From positions 1-26,354 of the forward strand of contig DAHWFG010000574.1 of the NCBI GenBank assembly GCA_027325115.1: 26,354 nucleotides of DNA, given 5' to 3'. A model generated the notes under the pieces. The model saw only the letters and a program-made list of their open reading frames with translations. It was not told the origin of the DNA and did not search any database. How positions within the stretch are numbered: position 1 is the stretch's first letter; each line of letters begins with the position of its first letter. The DNA is from JAKBCQ01 sp021807585 (lineage in GTDB: Bacteria; Planctomycetota; Planctomycetia; Isosphaerales; Isosphaeraceae). Positions 1 through 8,506 of this stretch are shown here, piece after piece. The translations under genes were made by a program, and so were the position numbers.

Positions 1-156
1 CGCCAACCCCAATTGCTTGAGGTTGTTTGTGCACTGCGCGCGGCGCGCGGCCTCTCGAGCCTGTTGCACCGCGGGCAGAAGGAGCGCGATCAACACCGCG
101 ATAATCGCGATGACGACCAAAAGCTCAATCAAAGTAAAACCGGATCTTCGCTTCAT
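1..156 (-). CDS. DUF1559 family pilin-like protein, N-terminal part (cut by window edge)
   Basis: Only the first 52 residues are present; the gene runs off the left edge. They begin MKRRSGFTLIELLVVIAI, a type IV pilin/pseudopilin class III leader: a basic start, a G/F cleavage point before FTLIE, and a hydrophobic helix. They continue with LLPAVQQAREAARR, followed by the C-T-N-N-L-K-Q-L-G-L-A segment. That combination is diagnostic of the DUF1559 family, which is hugely expanded in planctomycetes and usually annotated as prepilin-type cleavage/methylation proteins. The protein is probably processed by a prepilin peptidase and exported through a type II/IV pilus-like machine; its substrate or role is not known. 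The ATG at 156 is preceded by a weak AGGAT about 11 nt upstream. The identification is secure; everything beyond the leader is unseen. Confidence 0.95.
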   Translation of the reverse strand, partial: MKRRSGFTLIELLVVIAIIAVLIALLLPAVQQAREAARRAQCTNNLKQLGLA

Positions 157-706
157 TGCTCTATCATCCTATAAATGTGTTAACACGTACGAGAAGCCGA
201 ACCTCGGCTCTTCAATGCTCCCCCCGCGAGGTCGAATCAAATAATCAACAAGTTCGCGGGCGAAGTAGGGCGGAAGGTTATGAAGCCGGATCACGAAAAC
301 GTCGATCGTTTACCGAAAATCGACGGAAAAGCGCCGAGGAATGATCATATGAATGCTCATAACGCCGGGGCGTTCCAGGAGCGAACTCCCGTTCGACACC
401 CCGATCAATTCGAAGCCACGAGCGACCGATCTCTCGTCAAGATCATCCACATCAAATTGTGTGTGCAATTTCAGGGCCGAAGTACCTTCGTGCGACCGAT
501 CGAACGGCTCATGTCGAGACAAGACCGTCGACATAATGAGAATTGCCGTCGGCCGACGATCCGGACAAAATTCTTTGGTGAAGCGAGAGATTATTCCGCG
601 AAGCGAGAAAAACGGCGGTTGAGGATCAATCGACCCGGAGCGATCGCGCTCGATCGGTTCGTACCCTGAGGTCGTACCGCGATCCTTCCTCGGAGAATCG
701 CGAACC
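157..706. other. Intergenic stretch, no gene supported
   Basis: This stretch lies between the start of the DUF1559 gene and the stop of the spermidine-synthase-like gene, both on the minus strand. It should therefore hold the terminator of the latter and the promoter of the former. Open frames exist on both strands, but they are Arg-rich, lack any recognisable domain and look like GC-rich noise. Two small symmetric elements sit near the DUF1559 start: a 10-bp palindrome at 177-186 and a 6-bp hairpin (AGCCGA, loop ACC, TCGGCT) at 195-209. I see no clear terminator with a T-run. Confidence 0.6.
177..186. repeat. Perfect 10-bp palindrome upstream of the DUF1559 gene
   Basis: GTGTTAACAC is a perfect palindrome 21 nt upstream of the DUF1559 start codon. 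It could be an operator half-site pair or fall in the 5' leader. A 10-bp palindrome is also likely to occur by chance at some point in 26 kb, so the regulatory reading is only a suggestion. Confidence 0.25.
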
Positions 707-3463
707 TTACTCCACCGGTTGAGGTCGATTGCGTGCGCGGATCGATTCCAAAAACATCGAGAGCCGCACGCGATTCCGTTCGAGATCGACGTCGCCGGAA
801 TCGATTCCAATCGCCGTATCGTATTCGCCGAGAGCCTGGTCGAGATCGCGGCGATAAACCGCGCGGGCCGAAGGCGAACGGTCGAGAATGACCGCTGCGC
901 GGGCCTGAAGTTCGAGTGATTCTCCGCGCAATTTGTGATCCGTCGCGGCCTGTCGCACTCGAATCGCATTGCGATCGGCGCGATTCATCCGTGTCGCATA
1001 CGACTCGATCGGTTCGCGATGATCGAGCAACGCCGCGAAGTTCGCCGACCAAGATCCGATCCGCGAGGTCGTTTTCGGAGCGGAAAACTCGAGTAAAGGA
1101 TGATCGTCGGTGTTGATCGGTCCCGATCCCGCGAACGCCTTGGCGCCCCGATCACCCATGAGGAAAAAATCGGCCAATGAAATCACCGATCCGAGCTCGA
1201 CGTCGTTCCAATCCGCCAGAATCGCGGGTCGGGAGAGCTCGCGATGAAACCGGGAAAAATCGATCACGATCGGCGATCGAGACGCGAGAATCACGATGTT
1301 CTCATTCGGCTCGATATTTGGATACCAGATCTGAACATGCGGAAATACGCTCATTAAACTGCGGATCACGCAACGGAAATCATCGACCGAAAGCCCGTGG
1401 AGCGCGAACCAGGTTGAGAAGATCCCTCCCGGTTTAAGTTTCTTCGAGCAGAGACGGAAGTAATCACTGGTATATAAGGATGCGTTTCCGCGGAATCGGG
1501 GCAAGACCGAATCGGAGAGAATGAGATCGTAGGTTCGGCTTGAAACCGCGGCCTCCTCGCGCGCGTCGACGATTCTTAAGTGAACGCGCGGGTCGGCAAG
1601 GACATTTTGATGGATCGGCTTGAACCATTCGCTCGAGGTTTGAACGACCTCGGGTGAGATCTCGGCGACGTCGATCCGTTCGATCTCGGGGCGCAGGCTC
1701 ACCGATCGACACGTTCCCCCCGATCCGAAGCCGATGTGCAAAACCTCGCGCGGATCGGGGTGTAAAACGAGGGGCAAATGCCCCTGCAGCTTCTGGATCG
1801 TCCGAAAGACGCGTGAAGTTCCCGCCACATTCACGCCGTTGATGTTGATCACGCGTTCGCTCGACCCGCGCCGTTCGTGCACCGTGACCGTCGCTCCCGG
1901 CCCCTCGCGGATGAACAAGAGCCTCCCCGGCTCCCAGCCGGCATAAACTTCGTTTAGCGCAAGCCATGTGTTGAATGCGAAACCACCCGCGACGCCGAGA
2001 CCGATCAATAGAACGGAATATATTCGCGCAGGCAATCCCAGATATCCCTTGGAGAAAAGCGCGACGACTCCGCCGATCGCCGCTTGCGCGATCGCGAGCG
2101 CGACGACCGCTTTCTGAACGCCGAGGTTCGGAATGAGGATCCACGTGGCGACGAGAGCTCCCGCGATCGCCCCCCACGTATTGCCGAGATAAAGCCGCCC
2201 CGCGTTCGCCGCGACGGCGCCCCCTCGACCCGTGAAAAGCCGCGCCGCAAGCGAAAAGCTCGCTCCCAGAAACACCGCGGGGAGAAACATCGCTATGAAA
2301 CAAACGCTGAAATAAAACGGCGCCTCCCAGTTCCAAAATGAAGCCCGCGCCGATTGAAATCCGCCGTGGGCGAAGATCAAACGCGAGGCGAGAACGAGGA
2401 GCGGGATCGAAGCGAGCGCTCCCAAACCGACGAATGTTTGCGCCAGTCCAAGCTTAAACCACAACGACGCGTCCGCGGCTTGGACGCGTCGGTTCGTTCC
2501 GAATAGCGCGCCGCGAGCCAATCTCCCGCCGATCGCGTGCCCCGCGAGAAACGCCGTGAGCATCGCGGTGAAAGCGTACGTCGTGCCGTCGGTGATCGTC
2601 GCCAGCACGCCTCGCGTCCATAAAACCTCGTAAGCCAGCCCGCAAAACCCCGAAACCGACGCGATCGACACGACCGGTAATCCCCCCGATCGATTACGAT
2701 CCACCTCATGATGTTCAAATTTTTGCGTATTTATACTTGTATTACTAATCAATGACTGATTGAAGTATACATTATTATTTGAAGGTACGATTCCGAGGCG
2801 GATCGCGATCGCGCCGATCAAAACGTCGATCGCCGCGGCGAGCATGTTGGTTTCGACGACGCCGAGGGTGAGGATGAGGATGAAACCCGCGGCGAAGCAG
2901 CCGACGACCGCGCCGAACGTGTTCCACGCGTACAGACCCGCGAGAATCCCCGCCGATCCGCCGCGTCGATTCGCGCAATAGCGGGTGAGGATCGGCAGCG
3001 TTCCCCCCATGAGGAACGTCGGAGGAGCGATCGCTAAACACGCGATCAGTAATCGAATCGGCTGATCGAACCCGAACGGTCGGCCGTAAGCGCGTTGTAA
3101 CGCGATATAACCCGCGCCGATCGCGTTGAAGAGCAGGGGGGCGGCGAGCGCGTAGATTCCGATCGCGACTTCAAGCGCGCCGTAGAGCGCGAGCGGACGC
3201 TTGACGCGCTCGGCGCGCCTCCCCCAGAACTCGGCGCCGATTCCAAGGCCCCCCATAAAGCTGATAAGCACCGCGAGCACGCCCCACGTCGTGCCGCCGA
3301 GGAGCCTGGAAAGCATCCTCGACCAGACGATTTCCAGCATCAAACCCGACGCTCCCGAGACGCAAAAAAGCGCGATCACGATCGAATCGACGACCCCGAA
3401 CGAACGCGACAACCCGCGATTCGCGTTCGCGGGCTCGGTCGCGAGGTCGGTCGTCTGCGTCAT
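707..3463 (-). CDS. Fused multi-pass membrane / spermidine synthase-like protein
   Basis: This 918-residue protein has an N-terminal polytopic membrane region (about residues 24-500) and a spermidine-synthase/class I methyltransferase-like fold (about 515-730). The membrane part is duplicated: the block SGASGLMLEIVWSRML near residue 36 recurs as SGFCGLAYEVLWTRGV near 271, each followed by a GTT-containing segment and an IG..xR end. An Asn-rich linker (about 226-256) separates the halves. The nucleotide-binding loop is HIGFGSGG (576-583), with an acidic DVAE at the next strand and VDA at 632-634. The usual spermidine-synthase D-x-x-D-P catalytic motif reads LILSDSVLP, so aminopropyl transfer is doubtful. 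Members of this fused family are common in planctomycetes with unknown substrate. About 140 C-terminal residues form a soluble helical tail. The ATG at 3463 has no clear Shine-Dalgarno sequence. The next gene upstream on this strand ends 93 bp away, so co-transcription is possible. Confidence 0.85.
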   Translation of the reverse strand: MTQTTDLATEPANANRGLSRSFGVVDSIVIALFCVSGASGLMLEIVWSRMLSRLLGGTTWGVLAVLISFMGGLGIGAEFWGRRAERVKRPLALYGALEVAIGIYALAAPLLFNAIGAGYIALQRAYGRPFGFDQPIRLLIACLAIAPPTFLMGGTLPILTRYCANRRGGSAGILAGLYAWNTFGAVVGCFAAGFILILTLGVVETNMLAAAIDVLIGAIAIRLGIVPSNNNVYFNQSLISNTSINTQKFEHHEVDRNRSGGLPVVSIASVSGFCGLAYEVLWTRGVLATITDGTTYAFTAMLTAFLAGHAIGGRLARGALFGTNRRVQAADASLWFKLGLAQTFVGLGALASIPLLVLASRLIFAHGGFQSARASFWNWEAPFYFSVCFIAMFLPAVFLGASFSLAARLFTGRGGAVAANAGRLYLGNTWGAIAGALVATWILIPNLGVQKAVVALAIAQAAIGGVVALFSKGYLGLPARIYSVLLIGLGVAGGFAFNTWLALNEVYAGWEPGRLLFIREGPGATVTVHERRGSSERVININGVNVAGTSRVFRTIQKLQGHLPLVLHPDPREVLHIGFGSGGTCRSVSLRPEIERIDVAEISPEVVQTSSEWFKPIHQNVLADPRVHLRIVDAREEAAVSSRTYDLILSDSVLPRFRGNASLYTSDYFRLCSKKLKPGGIFSTWFALHGLSVDDFRCVIRSLMSVFPHVQIWYPNIEPNENIVILASRSPIVIDFSRFHRELSRPAILADWNDVELGSVISLADFFLMGDRGAKAFAGSGPINTDDHPLLEFSAPKTTSRIGSWSANFAALLDHREPIESYATRMNRADRNAIRVRQAATDHKLRGESLELQARAAVILDRSPSARAVYRRDLDQALGEYDTAIGIDSGDVDLERNRVRLSMFLESIRARNRPQPVE

Positions 3464-3556
3464 TTCATAATTCTCGAGTTCAATGAGCGATCTCGGACGG
3501 CGATAAAATCAATCATGATTAAATATTTAACGAACGAAGATATATTCAGCAAAGGA

Positions 3557-5248
3557 TCATTCATCACCCGATTTGGCTTCGGCGGGGGGCGCCTCGAACG
3601 CGGGAACCTTGGCCGGAAGGCGTTTGACGAACGCGCGGGCGAACGCCTCGGCCTTTTTGGGGTTGTCGGCGCCGTTCACCCCTCCCACGACGTTCCCCTT
3701 GAGGAACACGACGTCGACGAGCCCGATGCTCGAACCGACGATCAATTCGTCGGCGTCGGGACATTCAAGCTTCCTGATCTCCGCGCCGTCCTTCTTGGCG
3801 TCCTCGCCGTATTTCTCAAAGATCTTCCGCGCCTCCGCCGAGTCGGCGTAAGGACGAATAAAACCCTGCCATTTCGAACCGCCGTCATCATAATCGGCCA
3901 TGAACACATCAGACAAAAACCCATATCCGAAAACATCCTGCGCCACATACTTTTGCCCCGCCTTGCCGGGCGCATCGGGCAGAAGCGCGAACATCGATTC
4001 GGGGGTCGCCTTAACGGCGCCTTCGGTTCCCGAGGCGACCGCCTGGGGAATCTGTTTGGCGGCGATTTGTTTGGCGATCGTGAGAGCGAACTCGGCGAAC
4101 TTGGCGTCGTCCTTCGTCGAGACGATCTGCGTGTAATATTTATCGGCGTAAAAGAGCGTACTTCCCGCCGAAACATACCCCTCCTGGCCGAGCGCGATCG
4201 TCTTCACCCCCGGGGTTTTCTCGGTTCCATATTTGCCGAGCGCCTTGAGCGAATTGCTCATCTCAAAAATATAAACCTGTACCTGATACGAGTCGTCCCC
4301 TTTGGGATGATAATCGGCGTACGCCATCCCGCGGACGTCGTATTGCAAAAAGCTCTCGGCGCGACCGTCGATCTTCTCATACAAATTCTCGGCATTGAAT
4401 GTTTCAATATATTTATCCCCCTGCTTGCCGATCTCCCAGCCCGCCGGGATCTCGCCGTCGCTTAATGGAAGCATCGCGGCGAGCTTCCGTTGCGGCTCGG
4501 GAACCGCGGCGAGTTGGGCGGCAAGCTTCGCGGGAGGAAGCCCCGACCCGGCGGCGGGCGCCGTTTGAGGAGCAAGCGTCGGGGGAATCGCCCCTTGCGC
4601 CGTCGTCGTCATCGGAACGGGGATCGCTCCTCCCGGAGACGTGAGCGCGAGCGACGCAGGAGCGCCCGCCAATCCCACCGGAGGCGCGGTTTCATCGGAA
4701 AGCTGCTGGGGCGCGTCGAGACCGACAGCCTGGCGGACCGCCCCCAGCCGATCGAGAACCGCGAGCAGATCGGGTGAAAGCGCAGGAACCTGACGAGCCG
4801 TCGCGCGGAGCCCCAGCATCGCCTCGTCAAGCTTCTTCACCGAGTTGACGAGCTGTTTCCGCTCCTCCGCAAGCCGTTTCATCTCTTGCCGCACCGCCTC
4901 GTCGGCTTCGACCACGCTCTTGAACCCGCGCCCCTGATCGAGCACCGACCACGTTTTGTTGGGATCGAACTCATACCGATTCTTATCAAAACTTCGGCTT
5001 TTAATCACAAGTGCGCAGAAGATCGCGGGGATTGCCGAAACGAGCATCATGCCGCAAATCACCGACGCGAACGAAGGCTGCTGAAACGTCCGGCCGCGTC
5101 GCGTGCGCAAGTATTGATATTTGGAAAGGACAAGAAAAGTGAGCGGAGTGCAGGCGATCGCGACGATCGCGGCGGCGATCATCGTCGCGGCGAGGGGATC
5201 GTTCCAAAAAAATTCGCCGAGTCCGCCCAGTACGCTCTGTTTCGCCAT
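3557..5248 (-). CDS. Membrane-anchored protein with tandem DUF6599-like modules
   Basis: I chose the ATG at 5248 (563 residues) because a GAGG lies about 9 nt upstream. The longer reading frame would add an Arg-rich, non-membrane N-terminus. There are two N-terminal membrane helices (about 19-43 and 60-82), then a coiled coil (about 113-148), a Pro/Ala/Thr-rich linker (about 180-245), and a C-terminal region with two related units. Unit 1 (about 257-400) has ML-PLSDGEIPAGW, an ENLYEKIDGRAESFL motif and the alternating strand pattern typical of DUF6599. Unit 2 (about 420-548) starts LLPDAPG and ends in AFARAFVKRLP. The similarity to DUF6599 is recognised by motif and is moderately sure; no biochemical role is known for that family. 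It is probably anchored in the inner membrane with the modules on the periplasmic or paryphoplasm side. No neighbour explains its function. Confidence 0.75.
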   Translation of the reverse strand: MAKQSVLGGLGEFFWNDPLAATMIAAAIVAIACTPLTFLVLSKYQYLRTRRGRTFQQPSFASVICGMMLVSAIPAIFCALVIKSRSFDKNRYEFDPNKTWSVLDQGRGFKSVVEADEAVRQEMKRLAEERKQLVNSVKKLDEAMLGLRATARQVPALSPDLLAVLDRLGAVRQAVGLDAPQQLSDETAPPVGLAGAPASLALTSPGGAIPVPMTTTAQGAIPPTLAPQTAPAAGSGLPPAKLAAQLAAVPEPQRKLAAMLPLSDGEIPAGWEIGKQGDKYIETFNAENLYEKIDGRAESFLQYDVRGMAYADYHPKGDDSYQVQVYIFEMSNSLKALGKYGTEKTPGVKTIALGQEGYVSAGSTLFYADKYYTQIVSTKDDAKFAEFALTIAKQIAAKQIPQAVASGTEGAVKATPESMFALLPDAPGKAGQKYVAQDVFGYGFLSDVFMADYDDGGSKWQGFIRPYADSAEARKIFEKYGEDAKKDGAEIRKLECPDADELIVGSSIGLVDVVFLKGNVVGGVNGADNPKKAEAFARAFVKRLPAKVPAFEAPPAEAKSGDE

Positions 5249-5837
5249 TCGACCGACCTCGGGTTCGCCGCGTGTTCGATTGAGCCGCGACAACGTCGCG
5301 CACTTCCCTTGATCATAAACCCGGGAGGGTGCGATTCGCAACCGCGCCCAGCGAAGCGTTCATACGCTTGCTCGAACGTTCAACGTCCCCGGGTTTTCCT
5401 TTTGAGATCGCAATCAACTCTTCGCGGAAATCCTGGTTCATATCTCATTCCATGTCGGTTCGGTATGAGCTTCTCCGCCACGAATTCCGATCCCGATTGC
5501 ACGCTCGATCGGCGGCGACCTCGACGATTCCCGTCGGAACCCCGATCGTCTCCGTCGTTCACTGCGAATTTGACGTCGATTTTCAAGCGGCCGGGAACAT
5601 TCGAGACAGAAAACTTGAAAAACGCAAATTATTCGATTGACTTCGGCCAAATCCGATCATATAGTTGTGGTAACGCCGAATATCGCTTTGAATGAACCGA
5701 ATAGCTCTCGCTTGATCGTAACCTACACACGAAGCTGAATCCAATTGCTCCGCAATTTGTTACAATACCGCATATAATGTGCGGATTTAAAAACGAACCG
5801 TATTCAATCGATCATTGATTTCGAAAGGATCATCTCG
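5249..5837. other. Divergent intergenic region, about 0.6 kb
   Basis: This lies between two divergently transcribed genes and should hold both promoters. No protein-coding frame is convincing. GC content falls toward the right half, and a TATAAT hexamer occurs at 5773-5778, listed separately. No RNA gene is recognisable. Confidence 0.5.
5773..5778 (+). promoter_or_regulatory. Candidate -10 element upstream of the 5838 gene
   Basis: A perfect TATAAT on the plus strand lies 60 nt before the ATG at 5838, in a locally AT-rich stretch. The region 17 nt upstream (CCGCAA) does not match a -35 box, so only the -10 can be supported. Confidence 0.35.
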
Positions 5838-6911
5838 ATGACAAGCAACGGGGCCCAAAACCGCGGCGATTCGCAAGACGACGATCGTTCAACGCAATCG
5901 CAATCCGATCCCGCCAAAATTCGAGACGCTCGGCGTACGCTCGAACACGGCATCCGCGCGACCGAACCCGTCGTCGCTCGATTCGAAAAGCGCGACGATT
6001 GGCTCGAACACCGCGATACCGTCGTCGGCGAACTCAATCCCGTGGGGAAACTCGAAACCGCCTACGCAGAGCGGGCGGCGAACTATTTATGGAGGCTTGA
6101 TCGGGTCACCCGTTACGAGATCACCGCGACGGAATTCGACCTTGAAGACTTGATCCAGGAGTTCATCCACTCGCTCGATCATCCCGAGCTTCCTCGCGAC
6201 CGCTCCGAGGCGGTGACGATTGAAAAGATCCGAAAGGATCTCCGCGATTACCTTGATGAGTTTAAGCGATTGGGAGCGAAGGCTGCGAAGCTTCCCGAGC
6301 TGCAAGACGGTTTGGATCGGGTTCGCAAGGAAGTCAAACGTGTGAGGGAACGTCGTATTTTGCCCGATCAGCCGACGATTCAAACAATCATCAAATACGA
6401 GGGGCATCTTCAAAGATGTTTGGCGCGGACGATGACCGAATTGAGGCGACTGCAAAAGGAACGGCGGCAGGGGTTGCGCGAGATTGTTGACGAATTCACA
6501 GATCGTTATGTGGAGCACACGGGCGGCGCGCCCGCTCCGATCGAGTCCACGAAGCCCGTCCCGGCCAACGAGTCAATTCGTGAGCATCAAGATGAGAACA
6601 CGGGGGAAGCGCCTTCGTCGGCCGATCTCATGAATCCCAAGCCGGCCGATCTCATGAATTCCAAGCCGGCCGATGACGCCAAGCTTCAATCGCCGGATCG
6701 GTTCAGATCGGTCGATCAACCGATCCAAAACCCGACAACAGTCGATTCTTGCGACGTCGAGTCGACGCGGAATGGAATCATAACTCAACGTCAAAACTCC
6801 CTAAGTGCGCTGATCGCGATGTTTCCCAAAGCCGATCATTCGGCCTTGGTCGACGGAGTCGTTCAATCCGGTCCGATCGCGCTCGAAACCCTTTTGCATC
6901 AAAAGGAATAA
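5838..6911 (+). CDS. Planctomycete coiled-coil protein with CUE-like C-terminus (function unknown)
   Basis: 357 residues; ATG at 5838 with AAAGGA 8 nt upstream. The N-terminus is acidic and disordered (1-25). Residues about 30-90 carry a GIRATEPVV...DDW..HR..VV..L.PVG.LE...AER...LWRL pattern, and 183-212 carry an IIKYEGHLQRCLARTMTEL segment followed by a basic helix. I know this combination from a large family of uncharacterised planctomycete proteins, often dozens of copies per genome. A tandem octapeptide repeat ADLMN(P/S)KP lies at about 262-277. The last 38 residues (about 320-354) contain SLSALIAMFPKADHSALVDG and end in a double leucine, which resembles a CUE (ubiquitin-binding-like three-helix) domain in motif and spacing. 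It is the only plus-strand gene in the left two thirds of the window. Function is unknown; it is probably a cytoplasmic helical adaptor. Confidence 0.8.
   Translation: MTSNGAQNRGDSQDDDRSTQSQSDPAKIRDARRTLEHGIRATEPVVARFEKRDDWLEHRDTVVGELNPVGKLETAYAERAANYLWRLDRVTRYEITATEFDLEDLIQEFIHSLDHPELPRDRSEAVTIEKIRKDLRDYLDEFKRLGAKAAKLPELQDGLDRVRKEVKRVRERRILPDQPTIQTIIKYEGHLQRCLARTMTELRRLQKERRQGLREIVDEFTDRYVEHTGGAPAPIESTKPVPANESIREHQDENTGEAPSSADLMNPKPADLMNSKPADDAKLQSPDRFRSVDQPIQNPTTVDSCDVESTRNGIITQRQNSLSALIAMFPKADHSALVDGVVQSGPIALETLLHQKE
6621..6674 (+). repeat. 24-bp in-frame tandem repeat (two copies plus a 6-bp start)
   Basis: Units at 6621-6644 and 6645-6668 differ at one base; a third copy begins at 6669 (GCCGAT) and then diverges. 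Each unit encodes ADLMN(P/S)KP in the flexible linker of the host protein. This is a recent slippage-type expansion. Confidence 0.9.
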
Positions 6912-7167
6912 CCATCTTTTGAGCGTATGCTGATGTAAAATCATACGATCACGGCCGAAGGTTCGGACCGAATCGAATCGGTGCGATGCAACGAGCCTGG
7001 GCGACCATGAGATCGGGCCGGGACGCTCTTTGACAATTCGATTTCGGATCGGGGGAGGGTCGCCGTGAGACGATCGCTCCGTGCGTTTCGCGATCCGCGC
7101 GACCCGCCCCCGATCGACGAGCGACAAGCGACCTCGTTAGGCGGACGTTCTCAATCGATGTTCTCAA

Positions 7168-8505
7168 TCACGCCGAAGCGACGCGGATGTGTTCATCGTC
7201 TTGACGAGCCAAGGGGAGTTCGATCGTCACTTCGAGCCCCGGCGATACGTTCCTCGCCTCGATGCGTCCGTGGTGCAAATCCACGGCGCGATGCGCAATC
7301 GCGAGCCCCAGGCCGACGCCGCCGCTCGCGCGGTCTCGGTCGATTTCCACGCGGAAAAACGGTTTGAAAATTGCGCTCAACGACTCTTCAGGAACTCCCG
7401 AGCCGAAATCGCGAACGCGAATCAAGGCGCGATCATCGCGGGTTGAAAGATCGACATCGACCGTCGTTCCTTCGGGAGTGTGCCGAAGCGCGTTGCGGAC
7501 GACGTTCTCGACGGCTCGATGCAACAATTCATGTTCACCCATTACCATTACAGAACGTTCGATCTTTAGCACGATCCTCCTCCGCCGCGCCCCGGCCTCC
7601 CATTCGCAATCTTTGATAATTTGATCGAGGAGCGCATCGAGCGAGACGATTTCGGCGTTCCACGCGCCGCGATCCCCCTCGACGCGAGTGAGTTCGATCA
7701 GTTCGCCGATCAGCTCCGACATCCGGTCGGCCTCTTTCCGCACGCGGTCGAGCGCTCGATCGCGATCGGCGTCGGGCCCGGATCGAGCGAGTTCGACCGC
7801 GAAACCGAGCCTCGCCAGCGGCGATCGAAGCTCGTGCGAGACGTCTTGCAAGAGCCTTCGCTCGGCGAGCATGAGCGTTTCAATCCGCCCCGCCATCTCA
7901 TCGAACGCGCGTGAGAGTTCGCCGATCTCGTCCTTCCGTTTCGAATCCGCGCGCGCCGCGAGTTCGCCCCGACCGAACCGCTCGACGACGCCCCTAAGCC
8001 TGCGCAACGGCGCCGCCAGATGCACCGCGAGGACGAATCCCATTACCGCGATCACGACGACGATCAACGAATAATAGGGGAGGATCTGGCGCGATTCGAA
8101 CAATGGCCGAACAATGTTGATAAAATAATACTTGCCATGTCGAGGACGTCCGATGAAGATCATGCGACCGTCGTCGAGCCGGCCGTGATCGTGGCGAACG
8201 CGCGACCGGCTGATCAGGTCCGAGCGATCCTCTCCCGTCGCCAGATCGCGCCCTTCGGAATCGGTGAGAATATGCTCGGCATGTAGGTACGCGTTTAGCC
8301 GTTGGAGATGAGCCGAAAGCCGTTCCGCGCCTCCCTCCTCATAAACTCGGCATGCGTCGTCTTCGATCAGCGAGATCATCCGCGGGAACGGATCGCCGAC
8401 GCGCATCCGCCGGTCGATCATCCGCGAGATCGCCCAGAAAGCGATCAACGAAAGGACGAACGTCCCCAGCGACCAGACGAGGATCTTGGCGAAGATCGAC
8501 CGCAT
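7168..8505 (-). CDS. Sensor histidine kinase (CpxA-like class)
   Basis: 445 residues; the ATG at 8505 comes one base after the TGA of the response regulator gene, so translation is coupled. A first membrane helix spans about 8-28, a periplasmic sensor region about 31-142 (not recognised), and a second helix about 144-164. A HAMP domain follows (about 165-215), then HisKA with DVSHELRSPL (phospho-acceptor His224), then HATPase: N-box around Asn338 (ENVVRNALRHT), G1 DFGSG (366-370), F-box FKPFFR, and G2 GVGLGL (396-401). All residues needed for autophosphorylation are present. Together with the upstream OmpR-type regulator this is a complete two-component system. Its position directly after the CotH and DUF4956 genes suggests it senses an envelope or polyanion-related signal, but that is inference from context only. 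Confidence 0.95.
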   Translation of the reverse strand: MRSIFAKILVWSLGTFVLSLIAFWAISRMIDRRMRVGDPFPRMISLIEDDACRVYEEGGAERLSAHLQRLNAYLHAEHILTDSEGRDLATGEDRSDLISRSRVRHDHGRLDDGRMIFIGRPRHGKYYFINIVRPLFESRQILPYYSLIVVVIAVMGFVLAVHLAAPLRRLRGVVERFGRGELAARADSKRKDEIGELSRAFDEMAGRIETLMLAERRLLQDVSHELRSPLARLGFAVELARSGPDADRDRALDRVRKEADRMSELIGELIELTRVEGDRGAWNAEIVSLDALLDQIIKDCEWEAGARRRRIVLKIERSVMVMGEHELLHRAVENVVRNALRHTPEGTTVDVDLSTRDDRALIRVRDFGSGVPEESLSAIFKPFFRVEIDRDRASGGVGLGLAIAHRAVDLHHGRIEARNVSPGLEVTIELPLARQDDEHIRVASA

Positions 8506-8506
8506 G

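Noticed and set aside
310..969. Minus-strand 219-codon frame overlapping the end of the spermidine-synthase-like gene
   Set aside because: Arg/Ser-rich product without domain, half of it antisense-frame shadow of a well-supported gene on the same strand.
6924..6947. CGTATG...CATACG inverted repeat after the 5838-6911 gene, considered as a terminator
   Set aside because: Only a 6-bp stem with a 12-nt loop and no T-run on either strand.
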